Source: Streptomyces mashuensis
Lineage (GTDB): Bacteria; Actinomycetota; Actinomycetes; Streptomycetales; Streptomycetaceae
Assembly: GCF_014654785.1 (NCBI RefSeq)
Contig: NZ_BNBD01000009.1
Coordinates: 228,528-292,527 of the forward strand
DNA: 64,000 nucleotides
Reading direction: 5' to 3'
Position 1 is the stretch's first letter, and each line of letters opens with the position of its first letter. This document shows, in pieces, positions 32,276 to 40,952 of this stretch. Position numbers and translations under genes: made by a program. Under the pieces are notes generated by a model that searched no databases, was not told where the DNA came from, and saw nothing but the letters and a program-made list of their open reading frames with translations.

Positions 32276-33427
32276 GTGACTCCCTTGGAATTCGGGATCT
32301 TCGTGCAGGGCTACGTACCGGCGAGCCGCTCACGGAGCGACCCCATGGCCGAGCACCACGCCCTGATGGAGGAGGCCGCGTACGTCGTCGAGGCCGACCG
32401 CTCCGGCTTCAAGTACGCGTGGGCCTCGGAACACCACTTCCTGGACGAGTACTCCCACCTCTCGGCCAACGACGTCTTCCTCGGCTACCTCGCCCACGCC
32501 ACCGAACGCATCCACCTCGGCTCCGGCATCTTCAACCCGCTGCCGCAGGTCAACCACCCCGCCAAGGTCGCCGAGAAGGCCGCCATGCTCGACCACCTCT
32601 CCCGCGGCCGCTTCGAGTTCGGCACCGGCCGCGGCGCCGGCAGCCACGAGATCCTCGGCTTCCTGCCGGGCGCGACCTCCATGGACGTCACCCGGGAGAT
32701 CTGGGAGGAGACGATCGCCGAGTTCCCCCGGATGTGGCGCCAGGAGGAGTACGAGGGGTTCACCGGCCGCCACTGGTCGCTGCCCCCGCGCAAGATCCTG
32801 CCCAAGCCGTACGGGCCGTCCCACCCCGCCATGTGGTACGCCGCCGGGTCGCCCTCCTCGTACGCCATGGCCGCCCGCAAGGGCCTGGGCGTGCTCGGGT
32901 TCAGCGTGCAGAAGGTCGCCGACATGGAGTGGGTCGTCGACTCGTACAAGACGGCCGTCAAGGACGCCCGGCCCGTCGGCGACTACGTCAACGACAACGT
33001 CATGGTCACCACGACCGCCATCTGCGCCCCGACCCACGCCGAAGCCGTCCGGATCGCCGCCGGCGGCGGCCTGCACTACCTCCAGTCGCTGCTCTTCCGC
33101 TACCACGACACGTTCCCGCGCCCCGAGGGCATACCGCGCTGGCCCGAGCTGCTCCCCGAGTACACCGAGGAGATCATCGAGCTGCTCATCGCCGAGGAGC
33201 TCATGGTCTGCGGCGACCCCGACGAGGTGCTGCGGCAGTGCGAACGCTGGGAGCGGGCCGGCGCCGACCAGCTCGCCTTCGGCCTGCCGATCGGGGTGCC
33301 GTACGAGGACACGATGACGACGATCCGGCTCATCGGCGAACACGTCATCCCGAAGATCGACACCGATCCGGTGCATCGCACGACACGGCTGCGCCAGGCC
33401 GCGGGGGCAGCGCCCGGCCACTCCTAG
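32276..33427 (+). CDS. LLM-class flavin-dependent oxidoreductase
   Basis: 383 residues with the bacterial luciferase-like TIM barrel: FGIFVQGY at the N-terminus, YAWASEHHFLDEYSHLSAN (active-site His pair), LGSGIFNPLPQVNHPAKVAEKAAMLDHLS, and FGTGRGAGSHE for the flavin phosphate. The long form with EHHF resembles FMNH2-dependent monooxygenases more than F420 dehydrogenases. It may oxygenate a pathway ketone or ring with reduced flavin from the reductase at 9584-10255; that pairing is inference from the shared operator. The GTG at 32276 is chosen because operator copy G lies just upstream. Confidence 0.88.
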   Translation: MTPLEFGIFVQGYVPASRSRSDPMAEHHALMEEAAYVVEADRSGFKYAWASEHHFLDEYSHLSANDVFLGYLAHATERIHLGSGIFNPLPQVNHPAKVAEKAAMLDHLSRGRFEFGTGRGAGSHEILGFLPGATSMDVTREIWEETIAEFPRMWRQEEYEGFTGRHWSLPPRKILPKPYGPSHPAMWYAAGSPSSYAMAARKGLGVLGFSVQKVADMEWVVDSYKTAVKDARPVGDYVNDNVMVTTTAICAPTHAEAVRIAAGGGLHYLQSLLFRYHDTFPRPEGIPRWPELLPEYTEEIIELLIAEELMVCGDPDEVLRQCERWERAGADQLAFGLPIGVPYEDTMTTIRLIGEHVIPKIDTDPVHRTTRLRQAAGAAPGHS

Positions 33428-33462
33428 CGGCGCACTGCGGGCCCGCGCGCCCCTGCATGCCG

Positions 33463-33494
33463 CCGGGGCGGCGCCTCCCGGGTCGCCGCCCCGG
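33463..33494. terminator. Hairpin after the LLM gene
   Basis: A perfect 11-bp stem (CCGGGGCGGCG/CGCCGCCCCGG) with 10-base loop, 36 bases past the stop; probable end of the catabolic transcript. Confidence 0.65.
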
Positions 33495-33582
33495 CCCGTA
33501 CCGCTCACCGACATGACAGACGAACGGGGACAGCCGAACGGACAGTCCGAGGAGTCCGAGGACCCGAGGGAGAGGACCGACC

Positions 33583-35343
33583 GTGCTGGACCACCTGATC
33601 CGCCGCGCCACCGTCGTCGACGGCACGGGCGCACCGTCGTACGTCGCCGACGTCGGCATCCGGGACGGGCGGATAGCGCTCATCGACCGGACACCCGGGG
33701 CGGTCAAGGCCGGCGGCCGGGTGGGCGGACGGGGCCGCACCGAGGAGTGGGCCGACGGGCTCGTCCTCGCGCCCGGCTTCGTCGACCCGCACACCCACTA
33801 CGACGCCCAGCTGTTCTGGGACCCGCTCGCCTCCCCGTCGACCAGCCACGGCGTCACGACCGTCGTCGGCGGCAACTGCGGCTTCACCCTTGCGCCGCTG
33901 CACCCGGACCGGCCCGCCGACGGCGACTACACGCGCCGGATGATGAGCCGGGTCGAGGGCATGTCGCTCGCCGCCCTGGAGGAGGGCGTCCCCTGGACGT
34001 GGTCCGGGTTCGGCGACTACCTCGACGCCCTGGAGGGCCGCATCGCCGTCAACGCCGGCTTCATGGTGGGGCACTGCGCGCTGCGCCGGTACGTCATGGG
34101 GCCCGACGCGGTCGGCGGCACCCCCGACGACCGGCAGCTGCGGCGCATGGTCGCCCTGCTGCGCGACGCCATGGAGGCGGGGGCCTGGGGCCTGTCGACC
34201 ACGCAGTCCGGCTCCCACACCGACGGCGACGGACGGCCCGTCGCGTCCCGCCACGCGCTTGTCGACGAACTCCTCGCCCTGGCACGTGCCGTGGGAGCGC
34301 ACGAGGGCACGCAGCTGGAGGCCATCGTGGACGGCTGCCTGGACCGGCTGTCGCCCCAGGAAGCCGACCTGCTGGTGGAACTGTCGGCACTGGCCGGCCG
34401 GCCCCTCAACTGGAACGTCCTCACCGTCGACTCCGCCGTGCCCGAGCGCGTCCCGCACCAGCTCGCGCCCAGCGCACGCGCCCGCGCCGCCGGCGGACGC
34501 GTCGTCGCACTCACCCTGCCGGTGCTGGCGCCGATGAACATGTCCCTGGGCACGTTCTGCGCCCTCCACCTCATCCCCGGGTGGGGCGAGGTGCTGGGGC
34601 TGCCGCTCCAGGAGCGCATGCGCAAGCTGCGCGAGCCCGGCGTACGCGCCGAGCTCCTGCGCCGCGCCACCGGGCCCGAGGCCGGGGTCTACCGCCGGCT
34701 GACCGACTTCGCGCGCTACGTCGTCGGCGACACGTACACCAAGGAGAACGACGGCCTGACCGGCCGCGACATCGCCGGGATCGCCGCCGAGCGCGGCACG
34801 GACCCCTTCGGCACGCTCGTCGACATCTGCCTCGCCGACGACCTGCGCACCGTCCTCTGGCCCACGCCCACCGACGACGACCCCGCCAGCTGGGAACTCC
34901 GCCGCCAGGCGTGGGAGCACGAGGACGTCCTGCTGGGCGGCTCCGACGCGGGCGCCCACCTGGACCGCATGTGCGGCGCGTCGTACCCCACGCGCTTCCT
35001 CGCCGACTGCCTGCGCGGGCGGAAGCTCGTCCCGCTGGAGCGGGCGGTCCAGATGCTGAGCGACGAACCGGCGCGCCTCTTCGGCCTCCGCGACCGCGGC
35101 CGCATCGCCGAGGGCCACCACGCGGACCTGGTGCTCTTCGACCCGGAACGGGTGGACGCGACACCCCCGGCGCTGGTCCGCGACCTCCCGGGCGACGGCG
35201 CACGCCTCGACTCGCGCGCCCTGGGAGTGGTGAGCGTACGCGTCCACGGCGCGGAGATCATGCGGTACGACGTGGCGACAGGCGAGCTCCCGGGGCGGGT
35301 ACTGCGCTCGGGACGGGACACGGAGACGGTGGCGACGGGGTGA
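33583..35343 (+). CDS. N-acyl-D-amino-acid deacylase-like amidohydrolase
   Basis: 586 residues of the amidohydrolase superfamily, D-aminoacylase branch. LIRRATVVDGTGAPSYVADVGI is at the N-terminus, the first metal motif is DPHTHYDAQLFWDP, then GGNCGFTLAPL and a late HADLVLFDPERVDATPP. These enzymes hydrolyse N-acyl bonds of D-amino acids or related amides with one or two zinc ions. In actinobacteria similar proteins often sit in aromatic/steroid catabolic regions with unknown roles. GTG start with GAGGGAGAGG upstream. It follows the LLM gene after 155 bases containing the hairpin; no CTGAC motif was seen in front, so regulon membership is uncertain. Confidence 0.87.
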   Translation: MLDHLIRRATVVDGTGAPSYVADVGIRDGRIALIDRTPGAVKAGGRVGGRGRTEEWADGLVLAPGFVDPHTHYDAQLFWDPLASPSTSHGVTTVVGGNCGFTLAPLHPDRPADGDYTRRMMSRVEGMSLAALEEGVPWTWSGFGDYLDALEGRIAVNAGFMVGHCALRRYVMGPDAVGGTPDDRQLRRMVALLRDAMEAGAWGLSTTQSGSHTDGDGRPVASRHALVDELLALARAVGAHEGTQLEAIVDGCLDRLSPQEADLLVELSALAGRPLNWNVLTVDSAVPERVPHQLAPSARARAAGGRVVALTLPVLAPMNMSLGTFCALHLIPGWGEVLGLPLQERMRKLREPGVRAELLRRATGPEAGVYRRLTDFARYVVGDTYTKENDGLTGRDIAGIAAERGTDPFGTLVDICLADDLRTVLWPTPTDDDPASWELRRQAWEHEDVLLGGSDAGAHLDRMCGASYPTRFLADCLRGRKLVPLERAVQMLSDEPARLFGLRDRGRIAEGHHADLVLFDPERVDATPPALVRDLPGDGARLDSRALGVVSVRVHGAEIMRYDVATGELPGRVLRSGRDTETVATG

Positions 35344-35367
35344 GGGGGAGCACCCCCGCCGCAGCGG

Positions 35368-35982
35368 CTACGCGCCGGCCGGCCAGGTCACCTCGGGCCG
35401 GACCTCCGGCAGCGCCCACGGTTCGAGAGAACCGTCGAGCAGCTCGGCGAGGAACTGCACGGCGCCGCCCGCGTAGTGCCACCACGCCCCGCTGCGGGAC
35501 GCGACGGTCACAGGCCAGTCGTCCGGCCCGGCGCCGGCCGTCGTCCACAGGAACAGGTCGCCGGAGAGCGACTCGGCCCAGGGGAGAAGCCCGCCGGGGG
35601 CCGGGTGGGGCGGCAGGCCGGCCGTCATGCCGTCCTCCCACCAGTCGTGCACGATCTCCAGGTTCTGGCGGACGCCGCGCAGCCACGCGTGTTCCCGGCC
35701 GGGCGCCGGCAGGGCGACGGCGAGGAAGCCGCCCAGCCGGAAGTGCCGGTGCTGCTCGGCGAGCAGCCTGAAGTCGCCGGGCAGGGCCGTGCCGAGCGCC
35801 GTGCCGATCAGCGCCCAGTCGGGGACGGCGGATTCGGTGCGCCGGTGCCGCGCCAGGCCGGGCGCGGCCCGCTCCAGCACCCGTAGGGCCTCCGCGGGGC
35901 CGGTGATCCGGTGGCGCGGGGCCTGCGTGCCGACGAGGTCGTCGGCGATGCCGTCTGCGAGGCCGTCGGCGGGGCTGCTCAT
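35368..35982 (-). CDS. SUKH (SMI1/KNR4)-family-like protein
   Basis: 204 residues. The pattern is that of SMI1/KNR4 superfamily proteins: PGDFRLLAEQHRHFRLGGFLAV, then the aromatic-rich LLPWAESLSGDLFLWTTAG and WWHYAGGAVQFLAELLDG. SUKH proteins often act as immunity proteins against secreted nuclease or deaminase toxins, but no toxin gene is adjacent, so here the role is open. ATG at 35982 with AGGAG eight bases upstream, preferred over an ATG 24 codons earlier. Divergent from a small hypothetical gene. Confidence 0.75.
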   Translation of the reverse strand: MSSPADGLADGIADDLVGTQAPRHRITGPAEALRVLERAAPGLARHRRTESAVPDWALIGTALGTALPGDFRLLAEQHRHFRLGGFLAVALPAPGREHAWLRGVRQNLEIVHDWWEDGMTAGLPPHPAPGGLLPWAESLSGDLFLWTTAGAGPDDWPVTVASRSGAWWHYAGGAVQFLAELLDGSLEPWALPEVRPEVTWPAGA

Positions 35983-36065
35983 GGGGGTTCTCCTGTCAGG
36001 AATCCGGATGAACCACGGCGATCCGGTGTGGCATTCTCTCCCCATGCCGATCAACCGAAAGGGCC

Positions 36066-36521
36066 GTGCCGCGTAGGCGCCCCGAAGAGGTCCGCGCCGC
36101 GCTCCCGCGCCGGCGCCGGCCCCACGACCACCTCGCGCCGTCCCTCGTCATCGACGGGCTGTCCGCGCGCACCCTGGCGGAGATCTCCCGCCTCGAACGC
36201 ACCCGCACCTACCTCTTCCGGGGCGAGGTCAGCCAGGCCGTGAGGCTCTGGAAGGATCACGTAGGCCTTCCCGTCCGCGTCCTCGCCCACCACTACGAGC
36301 AGGGCTGCCTCTACTGGGACTGCTGCGGCGACCCCTTGGAGGCGCGTGTGCTCCTCGACGACGTCATGCAGGCACTGTCGCGTAAAAGCGCACGGGAACT
36401 GAGGGCGGAGCTGCGCCGGTTCGACGAGCTGTGGCACCGGCGCTCGCCCCTGGCGCCGTTCGTCGGGGACGTGTCCTTCCGGGGGCTCCGCGCGGTCCTT
36501 TACGCCGAACTCCCGTGGTGA
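36066..36521 (+). CDS. Hypothetical protein
   Basis: 151 residues from a GTG start. Very Arg-rich at the N-terminus, then helical: SARTLAEISRLERTRTYLF, HYEQGCLYWDCCGDP (Cys pair CC plus one more Cys) and a helix LLDDVMQALSRKSARELRAEL. No transmembrane segment or signal peptide. I do not recognise the family. The dense Arg/Glu helices and three cysteines could mean a small regulator or metal-binding protein. Divergent from the SUKH-like gene and ending three bases before the stop of the convergent Maltokinase_N_cap-like gene. Confidence 0.62.
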   Translation: MPRRRPEEVRAALPRRRRPHDHLAPSLVIDGLSARTLAEISRLERTRTYLFRGEVSQAVRLWKDHVGLPVRVLAHHYEQGCLYWDCCGDPLEARVLLDDVMQALSRKSARELRAELRRFDELWHRRSPLAPFVGDVSFRGLRAVLYAELPW

Positions 36522-36524
36522 CCC

Positions 36525-37166
36525 CTACTTCCCGGCGCCGTACAGCACCGCGTACACCGCCCGCGCCCGGCTCCCGTCCGGCTGGGTCCAGGAGCCCGCC
36601 ACGTGGCCCGTCGCGCCCTCCGGGAGGGGCTGCTCCGGGCCCGGGCGCAGCACCCTGTGCAGGCGCAGCACGAGGCCCTGCGGCGTGGTCAGGTCCGTGC
36701 TCTCGGTCCCGTCCGTGACCTCCGTGAAGAGCGCCGGAGCCGGGCCCGTGAACGAGCGCGTCACGTCCTCGTCCGGCGTGTCGCTGATGCTCTGCGCCTG
36801 GGCGCGGGCACGGCCCTCGATCAGCGCGACCAGCTGCGCGGTCAGCACCGGGTCGTGGCAGCCGTCGTACACCCACCGCTTGCCCAGCACCCCGTGCTCC
36901 AGGGTGCCGACCAGGGCGTGGTCCACGCCCTCCAGTGGCGCGCCGCGGTACGTGAGCGGCGCGAAGTACGTGGTGTCCGTGGTGGCGTCGGCCGTCACGA
37001 TGAACTCCATGCCGACCTCGCCCTCCGGGTCGTCGAGGCGGAAGCCGCCGGCCGTGGACAGCTGCGGAGCAGCGCTGCCGCCCCGGTACCACGGCCTCGA
37101 CGGCAGCCAGGAGGTGAGCAGTTCGCCCTTGGTCGGTACCAGCGTGGTGCGGTGGATGACAGCCAT
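36525..37166 (-). CDS. Maltokinase N-terminal cap domain-like protein
   Basis: 213 residues. It starts MAVIHRTTLVPTKGELLTSW and continues PSRPWYRG, GGFRLDDPEGEVGMEF, YFAPLTYRGAPLEG and RWVYDGCHDPV. This is the cap domain found at the N-terminus of actinobacterial maltokinases (Pep2/Mak), here without the kinase domain. In streptomycetes such stand-alone cap proteins are common and have no known activity; they may bind a sugar phosphate or lipid in the SRPBCC-like cavity. The start at 37166 agrees with the family; upstream codons are unlikely to be translated. Confidence 0.8.
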   Translation of the reverse strand: MAVIHRTTLVPTKGELLTSWLPSRPWYRGGSAAPQLSTAGGFRLDDPEGEVGMEFIVTADATTDTTYFAPLTYRGAPLEGVDHALVGTLEHGVLGKRWVYDGCHDPVLTAQLVALIEGRARAQAQSISDTPDEDVTRSFTGPAPALFTEVTDGTESTDLTTPQGLVLRLHRVLRPGPEQPLPEGATGHVAGSWTQPDGSRARAVYAVLYGAGK

Positions 37167-37250
37167 GCGGCGCTCATTTCGTCGTGCGGAGTGCGGGGTA
37201 CGTACGGATGTTCCCCACCCTGTCATCCTCCCGGCCGTCTTCCCACCGCC

Positions 37251-37997
37251 TTACGCGCGCCGGTTGTGCGTGCCCGGCGTGTAGCCGAAGGAGCGGCGGA
37301 AGACGTCGATGAACGCGCTGGCCGACGACCAGCCGCAGCGGTGGGCGACCGCCGTGACCGGCACGTCGTCGGCCAGCATGCGCAGCGCGTGGTAGAGCCG
37401 CGACTGGGTGCGCCACTGCGGGAACGTCATGCCCAGCTCGGCGCGGAACAGCCGGCTGAGCGTGCGTTCCCCCGCCCCCACGGCGGCCCCCAGGGCCGCG
37501 AGGGTGCGGCTGTCCGACGGGTCGGCGTGCAGCATCGCGCAGACCGCCGCGAGCCGCGGGTCGCTGGGCGTGGGCAGCTGCACGGGCTGTTGCGGCGAGG
37601 CGCGCAACTGGTCGCGGAGGACGGCGAGCAGCCGGCGGCGCTCCGGACCGGTGTCCTCCGGGTCGCGGGTGTAGGCCAGTATCAGCTCGCGCAGCAGCGG
37701 GCCGACCGTGAGCACGGTGGGCGCGTCCAGGCCGGGCGGGTTGTCGCCGGCGGGCAGGCCCACCAGGTGCAGCTCCAGGTGGCCGTGGGCGCGGTGCGCG
37801 TGGACGGTGCCGGCGGGCACCCAGATGGCGCGGGTGCCGGGCGCGAACCACGTGCCGGAGTCCGTGGTCACGGCCAGCACGCCCGAGCCGGCGTAGACGA
37901 TCTGGTGGTCGTCGTGGCGGTGGGCGTCGATGCCCTCCCCGGCGGCCAGCGTCCTGACCCGGGTCGGTGCCTCCGGCGTGTGGCGGATGTTCGACAT
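37251..37997 (-). CDS. AraC-family regulator with N-terminal cupin
   Basis: 248 residues. An N-terminal cupin ligand-binding part (IDAHRHDDHQIVYAGSGVLAVTT, WVPAGTVHAHRAHG) precedes the C-terminal pair of helix-turn-helix motifs (LAALGAAVGAGERTLSRLFR and VTAVAHRCGWSSASAFIDVFRRSFG). It is divergent from an MFS efflux gene with only 54 bases between, so it most likely controls that transporter. The cupin type often senses small effectors. ATG at 37997. Confidence 0.92.
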   Translation of the reverse strand: MSNIRHTPEAPTRVRTLAAGEGIDAHRHDDHQIVYAGSGVLAVTTDSGTWFAPGTRAIWVPAGTVHAHRAHGHLELHLVGLPAGDNPPGLDAPTVLTVGPLLRELILAYTRDPEDTGPERRRLLAVLRDQLRASPQQPVQLPTPSDPRLAAVCAMLHADPSDSRTLAALGAAVGAGERTLSRLFRAELGMTFPQWRTQSRLYHALRMLADDVPVTAVAHRCGWSSASAFIDVFRRSFGYTPGTHNRRA

Positions 37998-38051
37998 GGG
38001 TTGGCAACTTAACGGAAGCGCGACACCGGGCGCCGTCGGCACGATCGGTGC

Positions 38052-39284
38052 ATGACGCGTATGACGCAGCAGTCCCGGGCCTCGTCGCCCCACCACCCGA
38101 TCCTCCTCCTGTCGCTGGGCCACGCGTGCGTGGACGTCTACCAGGGAGCGGTGGCCGCGCTGGTGCCGTTCTTCGTCTCCGAGCGGGCGTACGGCTACGC
38201 CGCCGCCTCCGGCATCGTGCTGGCCGCCTCCCTGCTGTCGTCGGTCGTGCAGCCGCTGTTCGGGGCGCTCACCGACAAGTGGGCCATGCCGTGGCTGCTG
38301 CCGGTGAGCGCCCTCACCGGCGGCGCGGGCGTCGCGCTGAGCGGCGTGAGCGGCTCGTACGCCCTCACGCTCGCCGCGGTCGCCGTGTCCGGCATCGGCG
38401 TCGCCGCGTACCACCCGGAGTCCGCCCGCGTGGCACGCAACGCCAGCCGCGGCAGCCACACGGCCATGAGCTGGTTCTCCCTCGGCGGCAACCTCGGCTT
38501 CGCCGCCGCCCCGCTGCTGGTCGCCGCCGTGGTGGCCACCGGCGGGCTGCACGCCACCCCGCTGCTGGCCGTCCCCGCCGTCGTCGGTGCCGCGCTGTGC
38601 GCGGCGGCCCTGCGTGCCGTCGCCGCGTCGGCCCCCGCCGGTGGCGGCCCGGCCGCCGGCCGGGCGGACGCGGACGAACAGCGCGACGACTGGGCGTCGT
38701 TCGCCAAGCTGTCCGCGGCCATCGTCTGCCGCTCGGTCGTCTTCGTCGGCCTCAGCGCGTTCATCTCCCTCTACGCGCGCCAGCGCACCGGCGGCGGGGA
38801 CGTCGCCGGCACGGCCGCCCTGTTCCTGCTCTACCTCGGCGGGGCGGCGGGCACCCTGGCGGGCGGGCGGCTCGCCGACCGTTACGGGCGTGTCCGCGTC
38901 GTCCGCTGGTCGTACGGGCTGACCGTGTTCGCCGTCGCCGGGCTGGTGCTCGTGCCCGGCCCGCTGCTCTTCGTGTTCACCGCGCTCACCTCCGCCGTGC
39001 TGTACGTGCCGTTCTCGCTGCACGTCACGCTGGGCCAGGACTACCTGCCGCGACGCGTCGGCACCGCGGGCGGTGTCACCCTCGGGCTCACCATCAGCAT
39101 CGGCGGCCTCGCCAGCCCCGTCATCGGCGCCCTGGCCGACGCCACGTCCCTGCGCACGGCGCTCACGCCCCTCATAGCGCTGCCCGCCCTGGGCCTCCTC
39201 TTCCTGCTCCCCCTACGGGAGCCCGGCACCACGCCGCTGTCTGCGGGCGACCGGCGGTCCAAACCCGCCACGACCCGGACCTGA
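38052..39284 (+). CDS. MFS efflux transporter, fosmidomycin-resistance (Fsr)-like
   Basis: 410 residues with about 12 membrane helices. The signature VSGIGVAAYHPESAR and VVQPLFGALTDKWAMPWLLP match the Fsr subfamily, whose members export fosmidomycin and other small drugs. A second-half copy of the MFS loop motif is seen at GGRLADRYGRVRVVR. It is a plasma-membrane proton antiporter. Transcribed divergently from the AraC regulator at 37251-37997. The cargo is unknown; a fosmidomycin-like specificity is only suggested by subfamily. Confidence 0.9.
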   Translation: MTRMTQQSRASSPHHPILLLSLGHACVDVYQGAVAALVPFFVSERAYGYAAASGIVLAASLLSSVVQPLFGALTDKWAMPWLLPVSALTGGAGVALSGVSGSYALTLAAVAVSGIGVAAYHPESARVARNASRGSHTAMSWFSLGGNLGFAAAPLLVAAVVATGGLHATPLLAVPAVVGAALCAAALRAVAASAPAGGGPAAGRADADEQRDDWASFAKLSAAIVCRSVVFVGLSAFISLYARQRTGGGDVAGTAALFLLYLGGAAGTLAGGRLADRYGRVRVVRWSYGLTVFAVAGLVLVPGPLLFVFTALTSAVLYVPFSLHVTLGQDYLPRRVGTAGGVTLGLTISIGGLASPVIGALADATSLRTALTPLIALPALGLLFLLPLREPGTTPLSAGDRRSKPATTRT

Positions 39285-39338
39285 CCCGGAAGGCTCCCTG
39301 AGACCCACCGGATGACATCCCCGCCTCACGCCCCCGCC

Positions 39339-40829
39339 TCACGCCCCCAGGAACACCGGATTCGTCAGCGCCACCATCGGCCGGTCCGCGCCCCCGCGCC
39401 GCACCTCCGCGCGTACGTACGCGGACCGCGCCGCCGACGTCCCCCACTCCAACCGTCCGTCCGCGGGCAACGGCGCCGTGAACACCGGCCCCTGGTCCGT
39501 CACCAGCCGCACCACCGCCCCCGGCACCCCCGTCACCCCCAGCCGTACCGTCACCGGCTCGTCGTCCGCGCGCACCCGCAGGCGCCCGCCGATGCCCGCG
39601 CGCCCACCCCGCGCCCCGTACGCCTCGAACGTGAGCCCCACCGCCGACGACTCCGCGATCCAGCTGCGCCCCGCCCGCAGCCCCGCCAGCAGGTCCTGCC
39701 GGGACAGCGAGTCCGCCAGCACCACCGTCTGCGGCAGGCCCACCACCTGCGGCTCGCGGTGCGCGTCGCTGTTGCCCATGGCCGGCAGCCAGCGCCCGCC
39801 GCCGCGCGCCGCGGCGGCCAGCCCCGCGTCCCAGGCGGCCACCGCCATCTCGTCGTCCGGCGTCCACGGCCCGTTCCACACCTCCACCACGTCGGCGTGC
39901 TCGTAGCCGAACTTCCACGAGCACCCCGGGCAGTCGGCGAACGGGTGCGCGGGGACGACCAGTCCGCCCGCCCGCCGGATCGCGCGGGCGAACCGTGCGA
40001 AGGCACCCTGCCCGGCACCGTCCCGGGCCCGGTAGCGCCAGTCCACGAAGACGCCCGGGTCCGTGCCCAGCGCCAGCACGTGCCCGTTGCGCGTCGTGAC
40101 CTCCTCGCCCGTCAGGATCAGCAGGTCGTCGCCCCACAGGCCCTGCCACGCCCCGTGCGCCGACGTCGTGTTGTGCTCCGTCGTCGTGATCCAGTCCAGG
40201 CCCGCCGCCCGCGCCGCCGCCGCGATCTCCGCGGGCGTGCGTCTGCCGTCCGAGTGGACGCTGTGCAGGTGGTTGTCGCCCCGGTACCAGGCGCGGCCGC
40301 GGCCCGCCGCCCGCTGCGGCGGGTGCACCACCGCGGGCGTGCGGCCCGCCGGCCCGTACCGCAGCGTCACGCGCACCTCGTACGCCATGCCCTGCGGCGC
40401 CACCGTGTACGGGCCGAGGACCACGTGCCAGGTGCCCGGGCGGACGGGGCCCGGCAGGTAACCGGGCGTGGCCCGCTCCGTACCCACCACGAACTCCGTG
40501 CGCGCCCCGCCCGACCAGCCGCGGAAGCCCGCACCGCCCAGGGCCGTGCCGCGCTCGTCGAAGATCCCGACGTCGCAGGCGTTGCCCAGGGTCCCCGGCG
40601 GCACCTCCGGCCGGTCGTACGTGTACGAGACGGCGAGCTCCCGGACCCCGGCGGGCACCTCCACCGGCAGGTACACGTAGTCGGGCGCACCGGCCGGCAG
40701 CCGGCCCGTGAGCGTCCGGGTCTCCTCGCGTGCGGGACCGTCGGCGCGGGCGGAGGTCACGCCCTCCACGGTAAGGGCGCCCGCCGCGCCCACGACAGCC
40801 GTCATCCGGAACACATCGCGTCGGCGCAT
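39339..40829 (-). CDS. Secreted CehA/McbA-family PHP-type metallohydrolase
   Basis: 496 residues. The N-terminus (RRRDVF followed by hydrophobic MTAVVGAAGALTVEGV and SARA) looks like a Tat or Sec signal with an AxA-like site. After a beta-rich domain (about 40-165) comes the PHP metal-binding core: RGDNHLHSVHSDG (HxH), TTEHNT, PAHPFAD and GNSDAH. CehA and McbA hydrolyse carbamate pesticides; most relatives are extracytoplasmic phosphoesterases or esterases of unknown substrate. The Pro/Gly-rich tail domain (last 100 residues) is beta-like. Convergent with the MFS gene and divergent from the LLM gene. Confidence 0.86.
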   Translation of the reverse strand: MRRRDVFRMTAVVGAAGALTVEGVTSARADGPAREETRTLTGRLPAGAPDYVYLPVEVPAGVRELAVSYTYDRPEVPPGTLGNACDVGIFDERGTALGGAGFRGWSGGARTEFVVGTERATPGYLPGPVRPGTWHVVLGPYTVAPQGMAYEVRVTLRYGPAGRTPAVVHPPQRAAGRGRAWYRGDNHLHSVHSDGRRTPAEIAAAARAAGLDWITTTEHNTTSAHGAWQGLWGDDLLILTGEEVTTRNGHVLALGTDPGVFVDWRYRARDGAGQGAFARFARAIRRAGGLVVPAHPFADCPGCSWKFGYEHADVVEVWNGPWTPDDEMAVAAWDAGLAAAARGGGRWLPAMGNSDAHREPQVVGLPQTVVLADSLSRQDLLAGLRAGRSWIAESSAVGLTFEAYGARGGRAGIGGRLRVRADDEPVTVRLGVTGVPGAVVRLVTDQGPVFTAPLPADGRLEWGTSAARSAYVRAEVRRGGADRPMVALTNPVFLGA

Positions 40830-40952
40830 GGGACCGTTGTACGCCCGAGTGGCGGACAGCGGAACGAGCCCGGCCGCCGTCCCGTGCCGAAGGGGGCCGC
40901 GGCGGGCCCCGCACGGTTACCGTGGTCGCACGCGACGACGGAGGTGCCCGCC

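Noticed and set aside
1..35343. Ordinary fatty-acid beta-oxidation cluster
   Set aside because: No FadA/FadB-type thiolase with active Cys, no 3-hydroxyacyl-CoA dehydrogenase/hydratase fusion; DUF35, Ltp-like, cyclase, LLM and ACMSD-like genes point to bulkier substrates.
37998..39023. Leftward extension of the AraC gene through the MFS transporter
   Set aside because: It is the antisense frame of a clear membrane protein; the AraC cupin begins at the ATG at 37997.
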